DNA of 64,000 nucleotides from Pelomicrobium methylotrophicum (GCF_008014345.1 NZ_VPFL01000018.1:1-64000), one strand, 5' to 3'; counted from the first letter of the stretch, positions 49,333 through 61,307 are shown. Numbers and translations: made by a program. The notes: generated from the sequence alone by a model not told the origin.

Positions 49333-49361
49333 TTGCTGGCCCTGCCATGACGGGTTACCAT
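49333..49361 (+). promoter_or_regulatory. Candidate sigma-70 promoter of gltBD
   Basis: TTGCTG (49333-49338) and TACCAT (49356-49361) have the ideal 17-base spacing, four of six matches each, and lie in the 207-base gap between dgt and gltB. Transcription would start near 49368, about 117 bases before the gltB GTG. Confidence 0.4.
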
Positions 49362-49484
49362 TTACCTCTTGCGCCTGATTTTCGAAGCGTCCTGGCAGGC
49401 GGCCGCCGATCCCGGGGACGGGGAAGCGCCCGGCGCTTATCCAGCGGCACCTTCTGCCGGGAAGCAACCCGAACGAGGTATGAC

Positions 49485-52400
49485 GTGAGCGACGCGACAC
49501 TCCCACCCCGACAGGGCCTTTACGATCCCGCACAGGAGCACGACGCCTGCGGCGTGGGCTTCATCGCCCATATCAAGGGGAAAAAATCCCACGCGATCAT
49601 CGAACAAGGCCTTGAAATCCTCAAAAACCTCACCCACCGCGGCGCCGTCGGGGCCGACCCCAAGGCGGGGGACGGGGCCGGCATTCTGATCCAGATCCCG
49701 GACCAGTTTTTCCGCGAGGAGATGGCAAAGCAGGGGGTGCGGTTGCCGCCGCCCGGTCAGTACGGCGTGGGCATGGTGTTCCTCCCCCAGGAGCCCGCCT
49801 CGCGTCTCGCCTGCGAGTACGAAATCGAGCGAGCCATCAAGGACGAAGGCCAAGTCCTGCTCGGCTGGCGGGACGTGCCGCGGGATGCGTCGGTATTGGG
49901 CGAGTCGGTGAAAGCCATCGAACCGGTGATCCGTCAGGTGTTCATCGGCCGGGGCAAGGGCGTGACCGTCACCGACGCCCTGGAGCGCAAGCTCTACATC
50001 ATCCGGCGCGTGTCGGGCAACGCCATTCGCGCGCTCAACCTTGCCCACGGCAAGGAGTTCTACGTGCCGTCCATGTCGGCGCGCACCATCGTGTACAAGG
50101 GGATGCTGCTCGCCCGGGACATCGCGAACTATTACCTGGAGCTCAAGGACCCGCGGGTCGCCTCGGCGCTGGCCCTGGTGCACCAGCGCTTTTCCACCAA
50201 CACCTTCCCCACCTGGGAGCTGGCGCACCCCTTCCGCATGATCGCCCACAACGGCGAGATCAACACCCTGCGCGGCAACGTGAACTGGATCCGCGCCCGT
50301 CAACAGGCCATCAGCTCTCCCGTCCTCGGCAAGGATCTGGACAAGGTGTGGCCCCTGATCTACCCGGGCCAGTCCGACTCTGCGTCGTTCGACAACGCGC
50401 TTGAGCTCCTGGTGATGGGCGGCTACTCCCTCGCCCACGCCATGATGCTGTTGATCCCGGAGGCCTGGGAAGGCCACACCCTCATGGACCCGGCCCGACG
50501 GGCGTTCTACGAATACCATGCGGCCATGATGGAGCCATGGGACGGGCCGGCGGCGGTGGCCTTCACCGACGGGCGCCAGATCGGCGCGACGCTGGACCGC
50601 AATGGCCTGCGACCCGCCCGCTACCTGGTGACCGATGACGACCATGTGGTCATGGCCTCCGAGACCGGCGTGCTGCCGATCCCCGAAGAGAGAATCGTCA
50701 AGAAGTGGCGGCTGCAGCCCGGCAAGATGTTCCTCATCGACCTGGAAGCGGGCCGCATCATCGACGACAAGGAGCTCAAGGACACGCTCGCCGCGGCGCG
50801 CCCCTACCGCGAGTGGATCGACCGCATCCGCATCAAGTTGGACGAGCTGCCGGCACCGGCCGAGAAGCGGGAACCCGCCCGCGAGTCGTTGCTTGACCGC
50901 CAGCAGGCGTTCGCCTACACCCAGGAGGACCTCAAGTTCCTCCTGACGCCCATGGCGGTGAACGGCGAAGAAGCGGTGGGCTCCATGGGCAACGATAGCC
51001 CCCTGGCGGTGCTTTCCACAAAGAACAAGACGCTCTACCACTACTTCAAGCAGCTCTTCGCCCAGGTCACCAACCCGGCCATCGACCCCATCCGCGAAGA
51101 GCTGGTGATGTCGCTGGTGACCTTTATCGGTCCGAAGCCCAACCTGCTGGGCATCGACGAAATGAACCCGCCGCTGCGGTTGGAGGTGAGCCAGCCGGTG
51201 CTGGATTTCGACCAGATGGAAACCATCCGGCACATCGAGAAATACACCGACGGCAAGTTCAAGTCGTGCGAACTGGACATTACGTACCCGGTGGCCTGGG
51301 GCAAGGAAGCGATCGAGGCACGGCTCGCCAACTTGTGCGCCATGGCCGAGGACGCGGTGCGCTCGGGCTACACGATCCTCATCCTTTCGGACCGCAAGAT
51401 GGATCGCGACCACGTGGCGATCCCGGCGCTCCTGGCGCTGTCCGCTATCCACCAGCACCTGGTGAACAAGGGGCTGCGCACCTCGACGGGGCTGGTCGTG
51501 GAGACGGGCTCCGCGCGCGAGGTGCACCACTTCGCCCTGCTCGGCGGCTACGGCGCGGAGGCCGTGCACCCCTACCTTGCCTTCGAGACCCTGATCGACA
51601 TGGCCGAGAAGGGCCTGCTGGGGGACGTGGACGCCCACAAGGCGTGCAAGAACTTCATCAAGGCCGTGGGCAAGGGCCTGCGCAAGGTGATGTCCAAGAT
51701 GGGCATCTCCACCTACATGTCCTACACCGGCGCCCAAATTTTCGAGGCCGTGGGCCTGGCGCGCTCGCTGGTGGACAAATACTTCACCGGCACCACCTCC
51801 ACGGTGGAAGGCATCGGCGTGTTCGAGGTGGCGGAGGAGGCGATTCGCATCCACCGGGAAGCCTTCGGCGACGACCCGGTGCTGGCCCACGCCTTGGACG
51901 CTGGCGGCGAATACCACTTCCGCGTCCGCGGCGAGGAGCACATGTGGACGCCGGACGCTATCGCCAAGCTCCAGCATTCCACGAGGACCGGCTCCTACCA
52001 GACCTACAAGGAATATTCGAAGATCATCGACGATCAGTCGAAGCGGCTCATGACGCTGCGGGGTCTGTTTGAATTCCGCTTCGACAAAGTGACCCCGGTG
52101 CCGATCGAGGAAGTGGAGCCAGCCTCCGAGATCGTCAAACGCTTCTCCACCGGCGCCATGTCGCTCGGCTCCATTTCCACCGAGGCGCACACCACGCTCG
52201 CCATCGCCATGAACCGCATCGGCGGCAAGTCCAATACCGGCGAGGGCGGCGAGGACCGGCGCCGCTATGCGCCGGTCAAGGCGGGCGAAACCCTGATGTC
52301 GCGCCTGGGCCGCGAGCGCGTGGAAGTGGACATTCCTCTGCAGGAAGGCGATTCCCTCAAGTCCAAGATCAAGCAGGTGGCCTCGGGCCGGTTCGGCGTG

Positions 52401-54140
52401 ACAGCGGAATACCTCTCTTCCGCCGAACAGATCCAGATCAAGATCGCGCAAGGCGCAAAGCCCGGCGAAGGCGGGCAGCTTCCCGGGCGCAAGGTGTCCG
52501 AGTACATCGCGGAGCTGCGCTATTCCACCCCCGGCGTGGAGCTCATCTCGCCGCCGCCGCACCACGACATCTATTCGATCGAGGACTTAGCGCAGCTCAT
52601 CCATGACCTGAAGAATTCGAACCCCGAGGCTTCCATCAGCGTGAAGCTGGTCTCCGAGGTGGGCGTGGGCACCATCGCGGCCGGCGTGGCCAAGGCCAAG
52701 GCCGACCACGTCACCATCGCCGGCCACGATGGCGGCACCGGCGCTTCCCCCTGGTCCTCGATCAAGCACGCCGGGACTCCCTGGGAGCTGGGCCTGGCGG
52801 AGACCCAGCAGACGCTGGTCCTCAACCGGCTGCGGGGACGCATTGCGGTGCAGGTCGACGGCCAGATGAAAACCGGGCGCGACGTGGTGATCGGCGCCAT
52901 CCTTGGGGCGGATGAGTTCGGCTTCGCCACCGCGCCGCTGGTGGTGGAAGGCTGCATCATGATGCGCAAGTGCCATCTCAACACCTGTCCGGTGGGCGTG
53001 GCGACGCAGGATCCGGTGCTGCGGCGGAAGTTCGAGGGCAAGCCCGAGCACGTGGTCAACTACTTCTTCTTCGTGGCCGAGGAAGTGCGCGAGCTGATGG
53101 CCCGGCTCGGCGTGCGCAAGTTCAACGACTTGATCGGCCGCACGGATCTGCTCGACATGCGCAAAGGCATCGACCACTGGAAAGCCAAAGGGTTGGACTT
53201 TTCCAGGATCTTCTACATGCCCCCGATGCCACCCGAGGTGGCGCGCTACAAGTGCGAGCAGCAGGACCACGGCCTCGAGCGGGCGTTGGATCACCGGCTG
53301 ATCGAGCTCGCGCGACCGGCGCTGGAGCGCGGCGAGAAGGTGACCATCGAGATGCCGATCCGCAACATCAACCGCACGGTCGGCACGCTGCTCTCCAACG
53401 AGGTGGTCAAGCGTTACGGTCACGACGGGCTGCCGGACGACACCATCCACATCCGCTTCGCCGGCTCCGCCGGCCAAAGCTTTGGCGCATTCCTGGCGAA
53501 CGGCATCACGCTGGAGCTGATTGGCGAGACCAACGACTACTGCGGCAAGGGACTGTCGGGCGGGCGCATCGTGGTTCAGCCTTCGCCCAAGTTCCGCGGC
53601 AATCCGTTGGAGAACATCATTACGGGCAACGTGGTGCTCTATGGCGCCATCTGCGGGGAGGCTTACTTCCGCGGGGTGGCGGGCGAGCGCTTTTGCGTGC
53701 GCAACTCGGGAGCTCACGCAGTGGTGGAAGGTGTAGGCGACCACGGCTGCGAATACATGACGGGCGGCACAGCCGTGGTCCTGGGCATGACCGGGCGCAA
53801 TTTCGCCGCAGGCATGTCGGGCGGCATCGCCTACGTGCTGGACGTGGACGGCACCTTCGCCGATCGCTGCAACACGTCCATGGTGACGCTGGAGCCGGTG
53901 CTGGCGGAAGTCGAACAGGAAGCCAAGGTGCCCCGGGACATCTGGCACCTGGGACAATCCGACGAGGCGATTCTCAAGCGCCTGATCGACAATCACGCCC
54001 GTTATACCGGCAGCGCATGGGCGAAGCACATCCTCGGCGACTGGAATACGTTCCGCAGCAAATTCGTGAAAGTGTTCCCGAACGAGTACCGGCGCGCCCT
54101 CGGTGAACTGGCCGCCAAGGGCAAGCGCCTGGCGGCCTGA
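49485..54140 (+). CDS. gltB: Glutamate synthase (NADPH) large subunit
   Basis: GltB forms glutamate from 2-oxoglutarate and glutamine-derived ammonia. The 1551-residue protein carries a 21-residue propeptide and then the N-terminal nucleophile Cys22 ([15 protein letters not shown]) of the class II glutaminase domain. The central domain, FMN-binding synthase domain ([53 protein letters not shown]), the 3Fe-4S cluster site [15 protein letters not shown] and the C-terminal beta-helix ([17 protein letters not shown]) follow. The GTG at 49485 has GAGG upstream and gives the correct propeptide; the open frame extends 46 codons further, rejected. gltD follows after 106 bases. Confidence 0.96.
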   Translation: MSDATLPPRQGLYDPAQEHDACGVGFIAHIKGKKSHAIIEQGLEILKNLTHRGAVGADPKAGDGAGILIQIPDQFFREEMAKQGVRLPPPGQYGVGMVFLPQEPASRLACEYEIERAIKDEGQVLLGWRDVPRDASVLGESVKAIEPVIRQVFIGRGKGVTVTDALERKLYIIRRVSGNAIRALNLAHGKEFYVPSMSARTIVYKGMLLARDIANYYLELKDPRVASALALVHQRFSTNTFPTWELAHPFRMIAHNGEINTLRGNVNWIRARQQAISSPVLGKDLDKVWPLIYPGQSDSASFDNALELLVMGGYSLAHAMMLLIPEAWEGHTLMDPARRAFYEYHAAMMEPWDGPAAVAFTDGRQIGATLDRNGLRPARYLVTDDDHVVMASETGVLPIPEERIVKKWRLQPGKMFLIDLEAGRIIDDKELKDTLAAARPYREWIDRIRIKLDELPAPAEKREPARESLLDRQQAFAYTQEDLKFLLTPMAVNGEEAVGSMGNDSPLAVLSTKNKTLYHYFKQLFAQVTNPAIDPIREELVMSLVTFIGPKPNLLGIDEMNPPLRLEVSQPVLDFDQMETIRHIEKYTDGKFKSCELDITYPVAWGKEAIEARLANLCAMAEDAVRSGYTILILSDRKMDRDHVAIPALLALSAIHQHLVNKGLRTSTGLVVETGSAREVHHFALLGGYGAEAVHPYLAFETLIDMAEKGLLGDVDAHKACKNFIKAVGKGLRKVMSKMGISTYMSYTGAQIFEAVGLARSLVDKYFTGTTSTVEGIGVFEVAEEAIRIHREAFGDDPVLAHALDAGGEYHFRVRGEEHMWTPDAIAKLQHSTRTGSYQTYKEYSKIIDDQSKRLMTLRGLFEFRFDKVTPVPIEEVEPASEIVKRFSTGAMSLGSISTEAHTTLAIAMNRIGGKSNTGEGGEDRRRYAPVKAGETLMSRLGRERVEVDIPLQEGDSLKSKIKQVASGRFGVTAEYLSSAEQIQIKIAQGAKPGEGGQLPGRKVSEYIAELRYSTPGVELISPPPHHDIYSIEDLAQLIHDLKNSNPEASISVKLVSEVGVGTIAAGVAKAKADHVTIAGHDGGTGASPWSSIKHAGTPWELGLAETQQTLVLNRLRGRIAVQVDGQMKTGRDVVIGAILGADEFGFATAPLVVEGCIMMRKCHLNTCPVGVATQDPVLRRKFEGKPEHVVNYFFFVAEEVRELMARLGVRKFNDLIGRTDLLDMRKGIDHWKAKGLDFSRIFYMPPMPPEVARYKCEQQDHGLERALDHRLIELARPALERGEKVTIEMPIRNINRTVGTLLSNEVVKRYGHDGLPDDTIHIRFAGSAGQSFGAFLANGITLELIGETNDYCGKGLSGGRIVVQPSPKFRGNPLENIITGNVVLYGAICGEAYFRGVAGERFCVRNSGAHAVVEGVGDHGCEYMTGGTAVVLGMTGRNFAAGMSGGIAYVLDVDGTFADRCNTSMVTLEPVLAEVEQEAKVPRDIWHLGQSDEAILKRLIDNHARYTGSAWAKHILGDWNTFRSKFVKVFPNEYRRALGELAAKGKRLAA

Positions 54141-54246
54141 ACATTGTCCACCGCTCAGGCGCGAGGAACATAGCAGAAGAGGTCTTTGTCCTCTTTGCGA
54201 GATTGCTTTGCGTGCGTGCGATTTGAGCCATACGGAATCGAAGTAG

Positions 54247-55722
54247 ATGGGAAAGATCACCGGATTCATGGAGTACCAACGCCTGCAGGAGGCCGCCGAG
54301 CCGCCGCGGGAGCGCGTCCGCCACTATCGCGAGTTCATTCATCCCTTGAGCGACGAGGAGGCGGCCATCCAGGGCGCGCGCTGCATGGACTGCGGCATTC
54401 CCTTCTGCATGCAGGGTTGCCCCGTCAACAACATCATTCCCGACTGGAACGACCTGGTGTACCGGAGCCGCTGGCGCGAGGCCATCGAGACGCTGCACTC
54501 CACCAACAACTTCCCCGAGTTCACGGGCCGCGTCTGTCCGGCGCCGTGCGAGGAAGCGTGCACGCTGCGCATCAACAGCGATCCGGTAGGCATCAAGTCC
54601 ATCGAGCATGCCATCGCCGACAAGGCGTGGGAGATGGGTTGGATCACGCCGCAGCCGCCCAAGCGCAAGACCGGCAAGCGGGTCGCGATCGTCGGCTCCG
54701 GACCAGCCGGTCTCGCCTGCGCCCAGCAGCTCGCCCGCGTGGGACACGATGTGGTGGTCTTCGAGAAGGCCGACCGCATCGGCGGGCTGCTGCGCTACGG
54801 TATCCCCGACTTCAAGCTGGAAAAGTGGCTCATCGACCGGCGCCTCGAGCAGCTGCGGGCCGAGGGCGTACAGTTCCGGCCCAACCACTATGTGGGGCCC
54901 GTCGACGGAAAGAAATGGGATGGCTCCGTCAGCGTGGTCGATCCGCGAGAGATCTTGGAGACATTCGACGCGGTCGTCCTGGCCGGCGGCGCCGAGCAAC
55001 CCCGCGACCTGCCAATCCCGGGGCGCGAGCTGGAAGGCATCCACTTTGCCATGGACTTCCTGCCGCTCCAGAACCGCCGCGTGGCCGGCGACCAGAACGT
55101 GCCCGACCTCTGGGCCACCGACAAGCATGTGGTCATCATCGGCGGCGGCGACACGGGCTCCGACTGCGTGGGCACGGCCAACCGCCACGGGGCCAAGTCT
55201 ATTACCCAGTTCGAGCTGTTGCCGATGCCGCCGGACGTGCAACGCAACCCAGTGTGGCCCTACTGGCCGGTGCGGCTGCGCACTTCCACTTCCCACGAGG
55301 AGGGCTGCAGACGGGAATGGGCCGTCTCCACCCAGCGGTTCATCGGCGAAAACGGCCGGGTGAAGGCGTTGGTGGCAGTGCGCGTCCATTGGGAGAAGGA
55401 TCCGGCGACCGGCCAGATGAAGATGACCGAAATCCCGGGGTCGGAATTCGAGATCCCCGCCGATCTGGTGCTGCTCGCCATGGGTTTCGTGGGGCCGGTC
55501 CAGAAAGTCCTGGAGGGCTTCGGCGTCGAGCGGGATCCCCGCGGCAATGCCAAAGCGACCACCGACGGCCCGGGATGCTACCGCACCTCGGTGCCCAAGG
55601 TCTTCGCCGCGGGCGACATGCGGCGCGGCCAATCCCTCATCGTGTGGGCCATCCGCGAGGGACGCCAGTGCGCCCGTGCGGTGGACGAGTTCCTGATGGG
55701 CCGCTCCGAGCTGCCGCGATAA
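54247..55722 (+). CDS. gltD: Glutamate synthase (NADPH) small subunit
   Basis: GltD supplies electrons from NADPH to GltB. The 491-residue flavoprotein has an N-terminal cysteine-rich iron-sulfur region ([19 protein letters not shown] and [13 protein letters not shown]), an FAD dinucleotide fold ([18 protein letters not shown]) and an NADPH fold ([18 protein letters not shown]). Length is slightly above the 470 or so of many GltD proteins, with no odd insert apparent. The gene is followed by an inverted repeat that separates it from hemE. Confidence 0.96.
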   Translation: MGKITGFMEYQRLQEAAEPPRERVRHYREFIHPLSDEEAAIQGARCMDCGIPFCMQGCPVNNIIPDWNDLVYRSRWREAIETLHSTNNFPEFTGRVCPAPCEEACTLRINSDPVGIKSIEHAIADKAWEMGWITPQPPKRKTGKRVAIVGSGPAGLACAQQLARVGHDVVVFEKADRIGGLLRYGIPDFKLEKWLIDRRLEQLRAEGVQFRPNHYVGPVDGKKWDGSVSVVDPREILETFDAVVLAGGAEQPRDLPIPGRELEGIHFAMDFLPLQNRRVAGDQNVPDLWATDKHVVIIGGGDTGSDCVGTANRHGAKSITQFELLPMPPDVQRNPVWPYWPVRLRTSTSHEEGCRREWAVSTQRFIGENGRVKALVAVRVHWEKDPATGQMKMTEIPGSEFEIPADLVLLAMGFVGPVQKVLEGFGVERDPRGNAKATTDGPGCYRTSVPKVFAAGDMRRGQSLIVWAIREGRQCARAVDEFLMGRSELPR

Positions 55723-55723
55723 A

Positions 55724-55832
55724 TTTTGACCACCGAGGCACAGAGAAAGAGAAATTCCTCTCTCAACGCAAGGCCACGGCGCTTTGAGCCTTACGCATTT
55801 TTTCTCTGCGCCTCTGTGTCTCCGTGGTAAAA
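55724..55832. repeat. Imperfect long inverted repeat (REP-like) between gltD and hemE
   Basis: The left arm (55724-55755: TTTTGACCACCGAGGCACAG, then AGAAAGAGAAA) matches the reverse complement of the right arm (about 55798-55832: TTTTTCTCTGCGCCTCTG, then TGTCTCCGTGGTAAAA) at most positions. Arms of about 30 bases are separated by about 40 bases. The CACAGAG/CTCTGTG wording is that of a common dispersed intergenic repeat seen in many bacterial genomes. The right arm runs up to the hemE start codon, so it forms the hemE leader. Confidence 0.65.
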
Positions 55833-56894
55833 ATGCCCAAGCTCAAGAACGACACGCTGCTGCGCGCGCTGCTGCGGCAGCCGACGCCCTATACCCCCAT
55901 CTGGATCATGCGCCAGGCGGGACGCTATCTCCCCGAATACAACCAGACCCGTTTGCGCGCGGGGAGCTTTCTCGAGCTGTGCCGCAACCCCGATCTCGCC
56001 ACCGAGGTCACCCTGCAGCCGCTGGCGCGCTTCCCCCTGGATGCGGCGATCCTCTTTTCTGACATCCTGACCATCCCCGACGCCATGGGGCTGGGCTTGT
56101 ACTTCGAGGAAGGGGAAGGGCCGAAACTGGAGCGGCCCCTGCGCAGCGAGTGGGAGATCCGGGATCTCACCGTCCCCGACCCCGAGGACTGCTTGGGCTA
56201 CGTGCTCCGGGCCGTGGAACAGGTCCGCCGGGCGCTGGACAACGAGGTTCCCCTGATCGGCTTCTCCGGCAGCCCCTTCACCCTCGCCTGCTACATGGTG
56301 GAAGGCGGGGGGAGCCACGACTTCCTCCATCTCAAAACCATGCTCTACCGCCGACCGGACCTGCTGCATCAGGTCCTCGCCAAGAATGCAGCCGCAGTAA
56401 GCGCTTACCTCAGCGCCCAGATCGAGCATGGGGTACAGGTGGTCATGATCTTCGATACCTGGGGCGGACTCCTTTCCCACCAGGCGTTCCACGAGTTTTC
56501 GCTGCCGTACCTGCGCCAGGTGATCGCCGCGCTGCCGCGGGAGCGGGAAGGTCAGCGGGTGCCCAGCATCGTGTTCACCAAAGGCGGCAACCCGTGGCTC
56601 GAGAGCCTGGCGGACATCGGCTGCGATGCGCTGGGGATCGACTGGACTACGGACCTCGGGGAAGCCCGCCGCCGGGTAGGTGACCGCGTGGCGCTGCAGG
56701 GCAACCTGGACCCGGCCGCGCTGCTCGGTGAGCCCGATACGGTGCGTCGGGAAGCGGAAAAGGTGCTGGCCAGCTACGGCCCCGGGCCGGGCCACGTGTT
56801 CAATCTGGGACACGGCATCTCCCAGCATACCCCGGTCGAAAACGTGGCCGCCCTCGTGGACGCGGTGCATGAGCTGAGCCGGCGCGATCGTTGA
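55833..56894 (+). CDS. hemE: Uroporphyrinogen decarboxylase
   Basis: HemE decarboxylates the four acetate side chains of uroporphyrinogen III. The 353-residue TIM-barrel protein has the two family signatures: [15 protein letters not shown] near the N-terminus and [19 protein letters not shown] in the middle, plus [16 protein letters not shown] and [13 protein letters not shown]. The ATG at 55833 is directly at the end of the inverted repeat; a GTG three codons upstream is possible. No good ribosome binding site is visible because the repeat occupies that position, so translation may be inefficient or dependent on RNA folding. Confidence 0.95.
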   Translation: MPKLKNDTLLRALLRQPTPYTPIWIMRQAGRYLPEYNQTRLRAGSFLELCRNPDLATEVTLQPLARFPLDAAILFSDILTIPDAMGLGLYFEEGEGPKLERPLRSEWEIRDLTVPDPEDCLGYVLRAVEQVRRALDNEVPLIGFSGSPFTLACYMVEGGGSHDFLHLKTMLYRRPDLLHQVLAKNAAAVSAYLSAQIEHGVQVVMIFDTWGGLLSHQAFHEFSLPYLRQVIAALPREREGQRVPSIVFTKGGNPWLESLADIGCDALGIDWTTDLGEARRRVGDRVALQGNLDPAALLGEPDTVRREAEKVLASYGPGPGHVFNLGHGISQHTPVENVAALVDAVHELSRRDR

Positions 56895-57268
56895 GCGGCA
56901 TGGCCCGTGCGCTGCCCCTTCCAAGCGCATCCCCGGCGGCGGAGCGAACCCCCCTGAAAGGGCAGCGACCCGGGGAGAAGGAAGTCGCCTCGGCCGGGCC
57001 ACCCAAGAGGTTTCACGCAAGCGCTGATGCGGGTTCCACGGGAAGGAAATATTCACACTTGGCGATTCGCGCCAAGCGCCAGGATGACTGCCGGCCTGCC
57101 GCTGGGGGGTTCAACAGCAATGGCTTGAATTCGAAGACAAATTGAGCGCTGCCTCGCCCGCGATGCGCAGCTCGCCGTGGCCGATGGCAGCAAGGGTGTA
57201 GCAGCGCAACATTAAAATCCACAAAGTTATCCACAGCCCTTGGGGCCTCGAGACAAGGCAGGTTTGAG
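56895..57268. other. Gap of about 375 bases between hemE and priA
   Basis: No convincing gene is visible. A rightward frame of 84 codons at 56891-57145 has no recognisable features and poor codon character. The right end is AT-richer and carries a perfect DnaA box at 57227-57235, and the priA promoter presumably lies here. Confidence 0.45.
57227..57235 (+). promoter_or_regulatory. DnaA box upstream of priA
   Basis: TTATCCACA is a perfect match to the consensus TTATNCACA. A half-match TCCACA lies eight bases to the left (57218-57223). It is 34 bases before the priA start, so it could let DnaA affect priA expression. One box is too few for an origin. Confidence 0.5.
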
Positions 57269-59491
57269 GTGAGCGGCGAGCGGCAGCCTGGGGGGACGAC
57301 CATCGCTCGCGTCGCCCTGGACGTCCCCTCCGACACCCTGTTCGACTATCGTATCGGGCCCGGGCAGCGGATCAGCCCGGGCGATCGCGTGCGCGTGCCC
57401 CTGGGCCGCCGGACCACGGTCGGTGTCGTCCTGGAGGTCGCTTCCGAGTCCGAGGTCCCCGAGGGGCGGCTTCGGCCCATCACCGAGGTGCTGGCGGACG
57501 AGGCGCGACTTCCCCCCGATATCCTCGCGCTATTGCGCTTTTGCCACCGCTACTACCACCACCCCATCGGCCAGGTGGTGGCCACCGCGCTGCCCGCCGG
57601 CACGCGCCGGGCCCGTCCCCTGCGCCTGCAGCACCGGCGACGGTATTTTCCTACCGCGCGACTCGCCAGCACCGGCGTTGAAGCCGTGCCGGCGCGCCAA
57701 GTGGTTGCGCGTCGCCTCGCCCTCCGCCTGCTGTCGTCCGGCAGCCTCGACGAAGCCGAGGCGCGCCGGCTCTCCCCCCGTTGGGCCCAGGCCATGGCCC
57801 GCCTGCTGGAACAGGGCTTGGCCGAGTGCCGGACCGAGCCCAGGAGGCCGCGCAGCGCATCCGCCACCGCCCGACTGCTTCCCCTCACCGAGGAACAGGA
57901 GGCCGTGGCCAGCGCGATCCGGACCGGCCTGGACCGCTACCACACGTGGCTGCTTCACGGCGTCACGGGCAGCGGCAAGACGGAGGTGTACCTGCACTTG
58001 ATCGCCGACGTGGTGAACGCCGGACGGCAGGCCTTGATGCTGGTGCCGGAAATCAACCTCACCCCGCAGCTGGAAGAACGGGTGGGGACGTGTCTGCCGG
58101 GCGCATCGGTGGTCACGCTCCACAGCGGTCTTCCCGAAGCGGAGCGCACCCAGCATTGGCTGCTCGCCGCCACCGGCCACGCCGATATCGTGCTGGGCAC
58201 CCGGCTTGCGGTGTTCACGCCGCTGCCCCGACTCGGCCTCGTGGTGGTGGACGAAGAACACGATCCCTCGTTCAAGCAGCAGGAAGGGCTGCGCTATTCG
58301 GCCCGTGATCTGGCGGTCCTGCGCGGCCACGACCGCAACGTGCCGGTGGTGCTGGGCTCCGCCACGCCGTCGCTGGAGAGCTACGCCAACGCCCTGGCGG
58401 GACGCTACCAGCGCTTGACGCTCACGCGGCGGGCCCACGCCGAAGCGACGCTCCCGCAGGTGCGCATCGTCAACATGCGAAGCTGCGCCGCCGGAGAGCT
58501 CCTCTCAGCGCCCCTCAAAGCGGCGCTGCGGGAGCGCCTCGCCCGCGGGGAGCAAAGCCTCGTCTATCTCAACCGGCGCGGCTACGCGCCGGTGCTCTTC
58601 TGCAGCGGCTGCGGCTGGACCTCCGGATGCCGCCGTTGTGCAGCGAAGCTGGTGCTCCATGCCACAGATCAACGGCTGCGCTGCCATCACTGTGGTGCCG
58701 AGACGGCCATTCCCGCCCGCTGCCCGGCGTGTGGCAACGCGGACCTGCTCCCCCTCGGGCACGGAACCCAGCGCCTCGAGGACGCGCTGCGGGCCGAGTT
58801 TCCGCAGATTCGGCTGCTGCGCGTGGACAGCGACACCACCCGGCGGCGCCACGCGTGGCAGGCCATGCGGCATGCCATCCGCGAGGGCTCGATCGACGTC
58901 CTCGTGGGCACCCAAATGCTGGCGAAAGGCCATGACTTCTCGCGGCTCACGCTGGTGGGCATCGTCGATCCGGACGCGGCGCTGTTCGCAGCCGACTTCC
59001 GGGCCTCGGAGCGGCTCTTCGCCCAGCTGATGCAAGTGGCGGGACGCGCCGGGCGCGCGCAGCGGCCGGGCGAGGTGATCCTGCAAACCCGCTTTCCGGA
59101 TCACCCCCTCTACCGAGCCCTGGCGGCCCACAGCTACGATGCTTTCGCGCAGGCCGCGCTCCGCGAGCGCCGCGAGGCAGGATTCCCGCCTTATGTGCAC
59201 CAGGCGCTGCTGCGCACCGACGGACTGCGCCTAGAGGCCTGCCTGGCGTTCCTCGGCGCCGCCGCCCACGCCGCCAGCGAGTTGAAGCAAGCCCGTCGAG
59301 GCGTGACGGTCTTTGACCCGGTGCCCGCCGCGCTGCCCCGACGCAAGGGGCTGTTCCACGCCCAGCTGCTGGTCCAGGCCCCGAGCCGCGAAGCGCTGCA
59401 GCGGTTCCTCGACGCCTGGGTGCCGCGCCTTGGCCTGCTCTCCGCCCGCCGGGTGAGATGGTCCCTGGACGTCGATCCCCTCGAATTCTGA
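57269..59491 (+). CDS. priA: Primosomal protein N' (replication restart helicase)
   Basis: PriA reloads the replisome at stalled forks. The 740-residue helicase has the N-terminal DNA-binding domain (ARVALDVPSDTLFDYRIG), Walker A GVTGSGKTEVYL, the DEEH box (VVVDEEHDPSFKQQEG), a zinc-binding region with four cysteine pairs (CSGCGWTSGCRRC, CHHCGAETAIPARCPAC) and the helicase C-domain (LVGTQMLAKGHDFSRLTLVG, QVAGRAGRAQRPGEVILQT). Length normal. Start GTG at 57269, with GAGG three bases upstream. Confidence 0.96.
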   Translation: MSGERQPGGTTIARVALDVPSDTLFDYRIGPGQRISPGDRVRVPLGRRTTVGVVLEVASESEVPEGRLRPITEVLADEARLPPDILALLRFCHRYYHHPIGQVVATALPAGTRRARPLRLQHRRRYFPTARLASTGVEAVPARQVVARRLALRLLSSGSLDEAEARRLSPRWAQAMARLLEQGLAECRTEPRRPRSASATARLLPLTEEQEAVASAIRTGLDRYHTWLLHGVTGSGKTEVYLHLIADVVNAGRQALMLVPEINLTPQLEERVGTCLPGASVVTLHSGLPEAERTQHWLLAATGHADIVLGTRLAVFTPLPRLGLVVVDEEHDPSFKQQEGLRYSARDLAVLRGHDRNVPVVLGSATPSLESYANALAGRYQRLTLTRRAHAEATLPQVRIVNMRSCAAGELLSAPLKAALRERLARGEQSLVYLNRRGYAPVLFCSGCGWTSGCRRCAAKLVLHATDQRLRCHHCGAETAIPARCPACGNADLLPLGHGTQRLEDALRAEFPQIRLLRVDSDTTRRRHAWQAMRHAIREGSIDVLVGTQMLAKGHDFSRLTLVGIVDPDAALFAADFRASERLFAQLMQVAGRAGRAQRPGEVILQTRFPDHPLYRALAAHSYDAFAQAALRERREAGFPPYVHQALLRTDGLRLEACLAFLGAAAHAASELKQARRGVTVFDPVPAALPRRKGLFHAQLLVQAPSREALQRFLDAWVPRLGLLSARRVRWSLDVDPLEF

Positions 59492-59509
59492 GCGACGCTG
59501 CACCTTCGG

Positions 59510-59538
59510 TTTCGCGCGGGCTTTGCCCGACTTATAAT
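59510..59538 (+). promoter_or_regulatory. Candidate argS promoter
   Basis: A perfect -10 TATAAT lies at 59533-59538, only 24 bases before the argS ATG, so the leader would be short. The -35 region at a 17-base spacing (TTTCGC, 59510-59515) is poor, so the promoter would depend on the -10 element or an activator. Confidence 0.4.
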
Positions 59539-59561
59539 TTCGTGCTTTGACAATTCCCTCT

Positions 59562-61307
59562 ATGCCCGCCGACACGCTGCCCGAGCTTCGCATCCACCTC
59601 GCCGAGCTACTCCGACAGGCCATCGACAACGCCGCGCTGGACACCGGCGGCCTGGCGCCCGCGCTGCAGCGGCCCAAACACGCCCATCTCGGCGACTACG
59701 CCACCAATCTGCCGCTACAGCTGGCCAAATCCTTGAAACGCAACCCGCGGGAGCTGGCAATCCTGCTGGCGCGGCAGATCCCGTCCTCGCCCTACGTCGA
59801 GAGAATCGAGGTGGCGGGCGGCGGCTTCATCAATTTTTTCCTCAAGCTCTCCGCCAAGCAGCGCATCGTCTCGCGGGTGCTCAGCCTGGGGCCCGAGTAC
59901 GGCCGAAGCCGTGCGGGCGCCGGAACGCGGGTGCAAGTGGAGTTCGTCTCCGCCAATCCCACCGGGCCCCTGCACGTGGGCCACGGTCGGGGGGCGGCCT
60001 ACGGGGCGAGCGTGGCCAACCTGCTGCAGGCGGTGGGCTTCGAGGTGAGCCGCGAGTACTACGTGAACGACGCGGGCCGGCAGATGGACATCCTGGCCTT
60101 GTCCACGTGGCTGCGCTACCTGGAGCTTTGCGGTACAGCGCTTCCGTTCCCGGACAATGCCTACCGCGGCGATTACGTCCGCGCCATGGCGCGCCGGCTG
60201 TTCGACGCCTTTGGTGCCCGCTTTACCCACGGCGCGCAAGCGCTCTATCACGGCGTGCCGCCCGCCGACAAAGATCCCGAAGAACACCTCGATGCGCTGA
60301 TCGCCAACGCCAAGCGTCTGCTGGGCGCCGACTACGATTACATCCACGACTTCGCCCTGACCGAGCAGCTCGACGACATCCGCAACGACCTGCTGGAATT
60401 CGGTGTAGGGTACGACTGCTGGTTCTCCGAGAAGTCCCTGCTGACCTCCGGCGGGGTCGAACGGGCAGTGCGGTTATTGGAGGAGCGCGGCTACCTTTAC
60501 CGGCAGGACGGTGCCCTGTGGTTCCCGGCGACGCGCTTCGGCGACGAAAAAGACCGGGTGGTCCAGCGCGAGAACGGACAGTACACTTATTTCGCCTCCG
60601 ACATCGCTTACCATCTCAACAAGTTCGAGCGTGGCTTCCACCGCGTGATCAATGTGTGGGGCGCCGACCACCACGGCTACGTGCCGCGGGTGAAAGGCGC
60701 CCTGCAGGCCTTGGGGCTCGATCCGGAGCGGTTGCACGTCGCGTTGGTGCAGTTCGCGGTGCTCTATCGCGGAGGGCAAAAGGTGTCGATGTCCACCCGC
60801 GCCGGGGAATTCGTGACGCTGAGGCAGCTACGGCAGGAAGTGGGCAACGACGCCGCCCGGTTTTTCTACGTGTTGCGCAAGAGCGATCAGCACCTGGATT
60901 TCGACTTGGACCTCGCCAAGTCCGAGAGCACCGAGAACCCGGTGTACTACGTGCAGTACGCCCATGCCCGTGTCTCCAGCGTGCTGGCCCAATGGGGCGG
61001 AGACCCCGCGCAACTGACCCACGCAGACCTTTCGCCGCTCACTGAAGCCCACGAAGTGGCGCTCCTGTCGCGCCTGATGGACTACCCGGCGGTGGTGGAG
61101 AGCGCAGCCGCCGATCTCGCGCCGCATGGGGTCGCCTTCTTCCTCAAGGACCTGGCCGGGGAGTTCCACAGCTACTACAACGCCACTCCCTTCCTGGTGC
61201 CGGAGGAGCCGGTGCGGCTGGCGCGCCTTGCCCTCATCACTGCGGTGCGGCAGGTCATTCGTAACGGGCTCGCCCTGCTCGGCGTGAGCGCGCCCGACAA
61301 AATGTGA
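59562..61307 (+). CDS. argS: Arginyl-tRNA synthetase
   Basis: ArgS charges tRNA-Arg. The 581-residue class I synthetase has the additional N-terminal domain, the HIGH-type motif ([19 protein letters not shown]), [13 protein letters not shown], the [16 protein letters not shown] region, the KMSKS-type loop in the form [16 protein letters not shown] and the DALR anticodon-binding C-terminus ending [13 protein letters not shown] at 59562 is preferred; a TTG five codons upstream is open. Followed after seven bases by a SPOR-domain gene, the usual betaproteobacterial order. Confidence 0.96.
   Translation: MPADTLPELRIHLAELLRQAIDNAALDTGGLAPALQRPKHAHLGDYATNLPLQLAKSLKRNPRELAILLARQIPSSPYVERIEVAGGGFINFFLKLSAKQRIVSRVLSLGPEYGRSRAGAGTRVQVEFVSANPTGPLHVGHGRGAAYGASVANLLQAVGFEVSREYYVNDAGRQMDILALSTWLRYLELCGTALPFPDNAYRGDYVRAMARRLFDAFGARFTHGAQALYHGVPPADKDPEEHLDALIANAKRLLGADYDYIHDFALTEQLDDIRNDLLEFGVGYDCWFSEKSLLTSGGVERAVRLLEERGYLYRQDGALWFPATRFGDEKDRVVQRENGQYTYFASDIAYHLNKFERGFHRVINVWGADHHGYVPRVKGALQALGLDPERLHVALVQFAVLYRGGQKVSMSTRAGEFVTLRQLRQEVGNDAARFFYVLRKSDQHLDFDLDLAKSESTENPVYYVQYAHARVSSVLAQWGGDPAQLTHADLSPLTEAHEVALLSRLMDYPAVVESAAADLAPHGVAFFLKDLAGEFHSYYNATPFLVPEEPVRLARLALITAVRQVIRNGLALLGVSAPDKM

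Noticed and set aside
49437-52565. Leftward open frame of 1042 codons opposite gltB
   Set aside because: Its histidine-, valine- and glycine-rich residues mirror gltB codons; gltB has all expected domains on the other strand.
54186-55787. Rightward open frame of 533 codons overlapping gltD in another frame
   Set aside because: Arginine-rich shadow; GltD itself is unmistakable.
57181-57268. Possible replication origin before priA
   Set aside because: Only one complete DnaA box, no AT-rich unwinding region and no dnaA, dnaN or gidA nearby.
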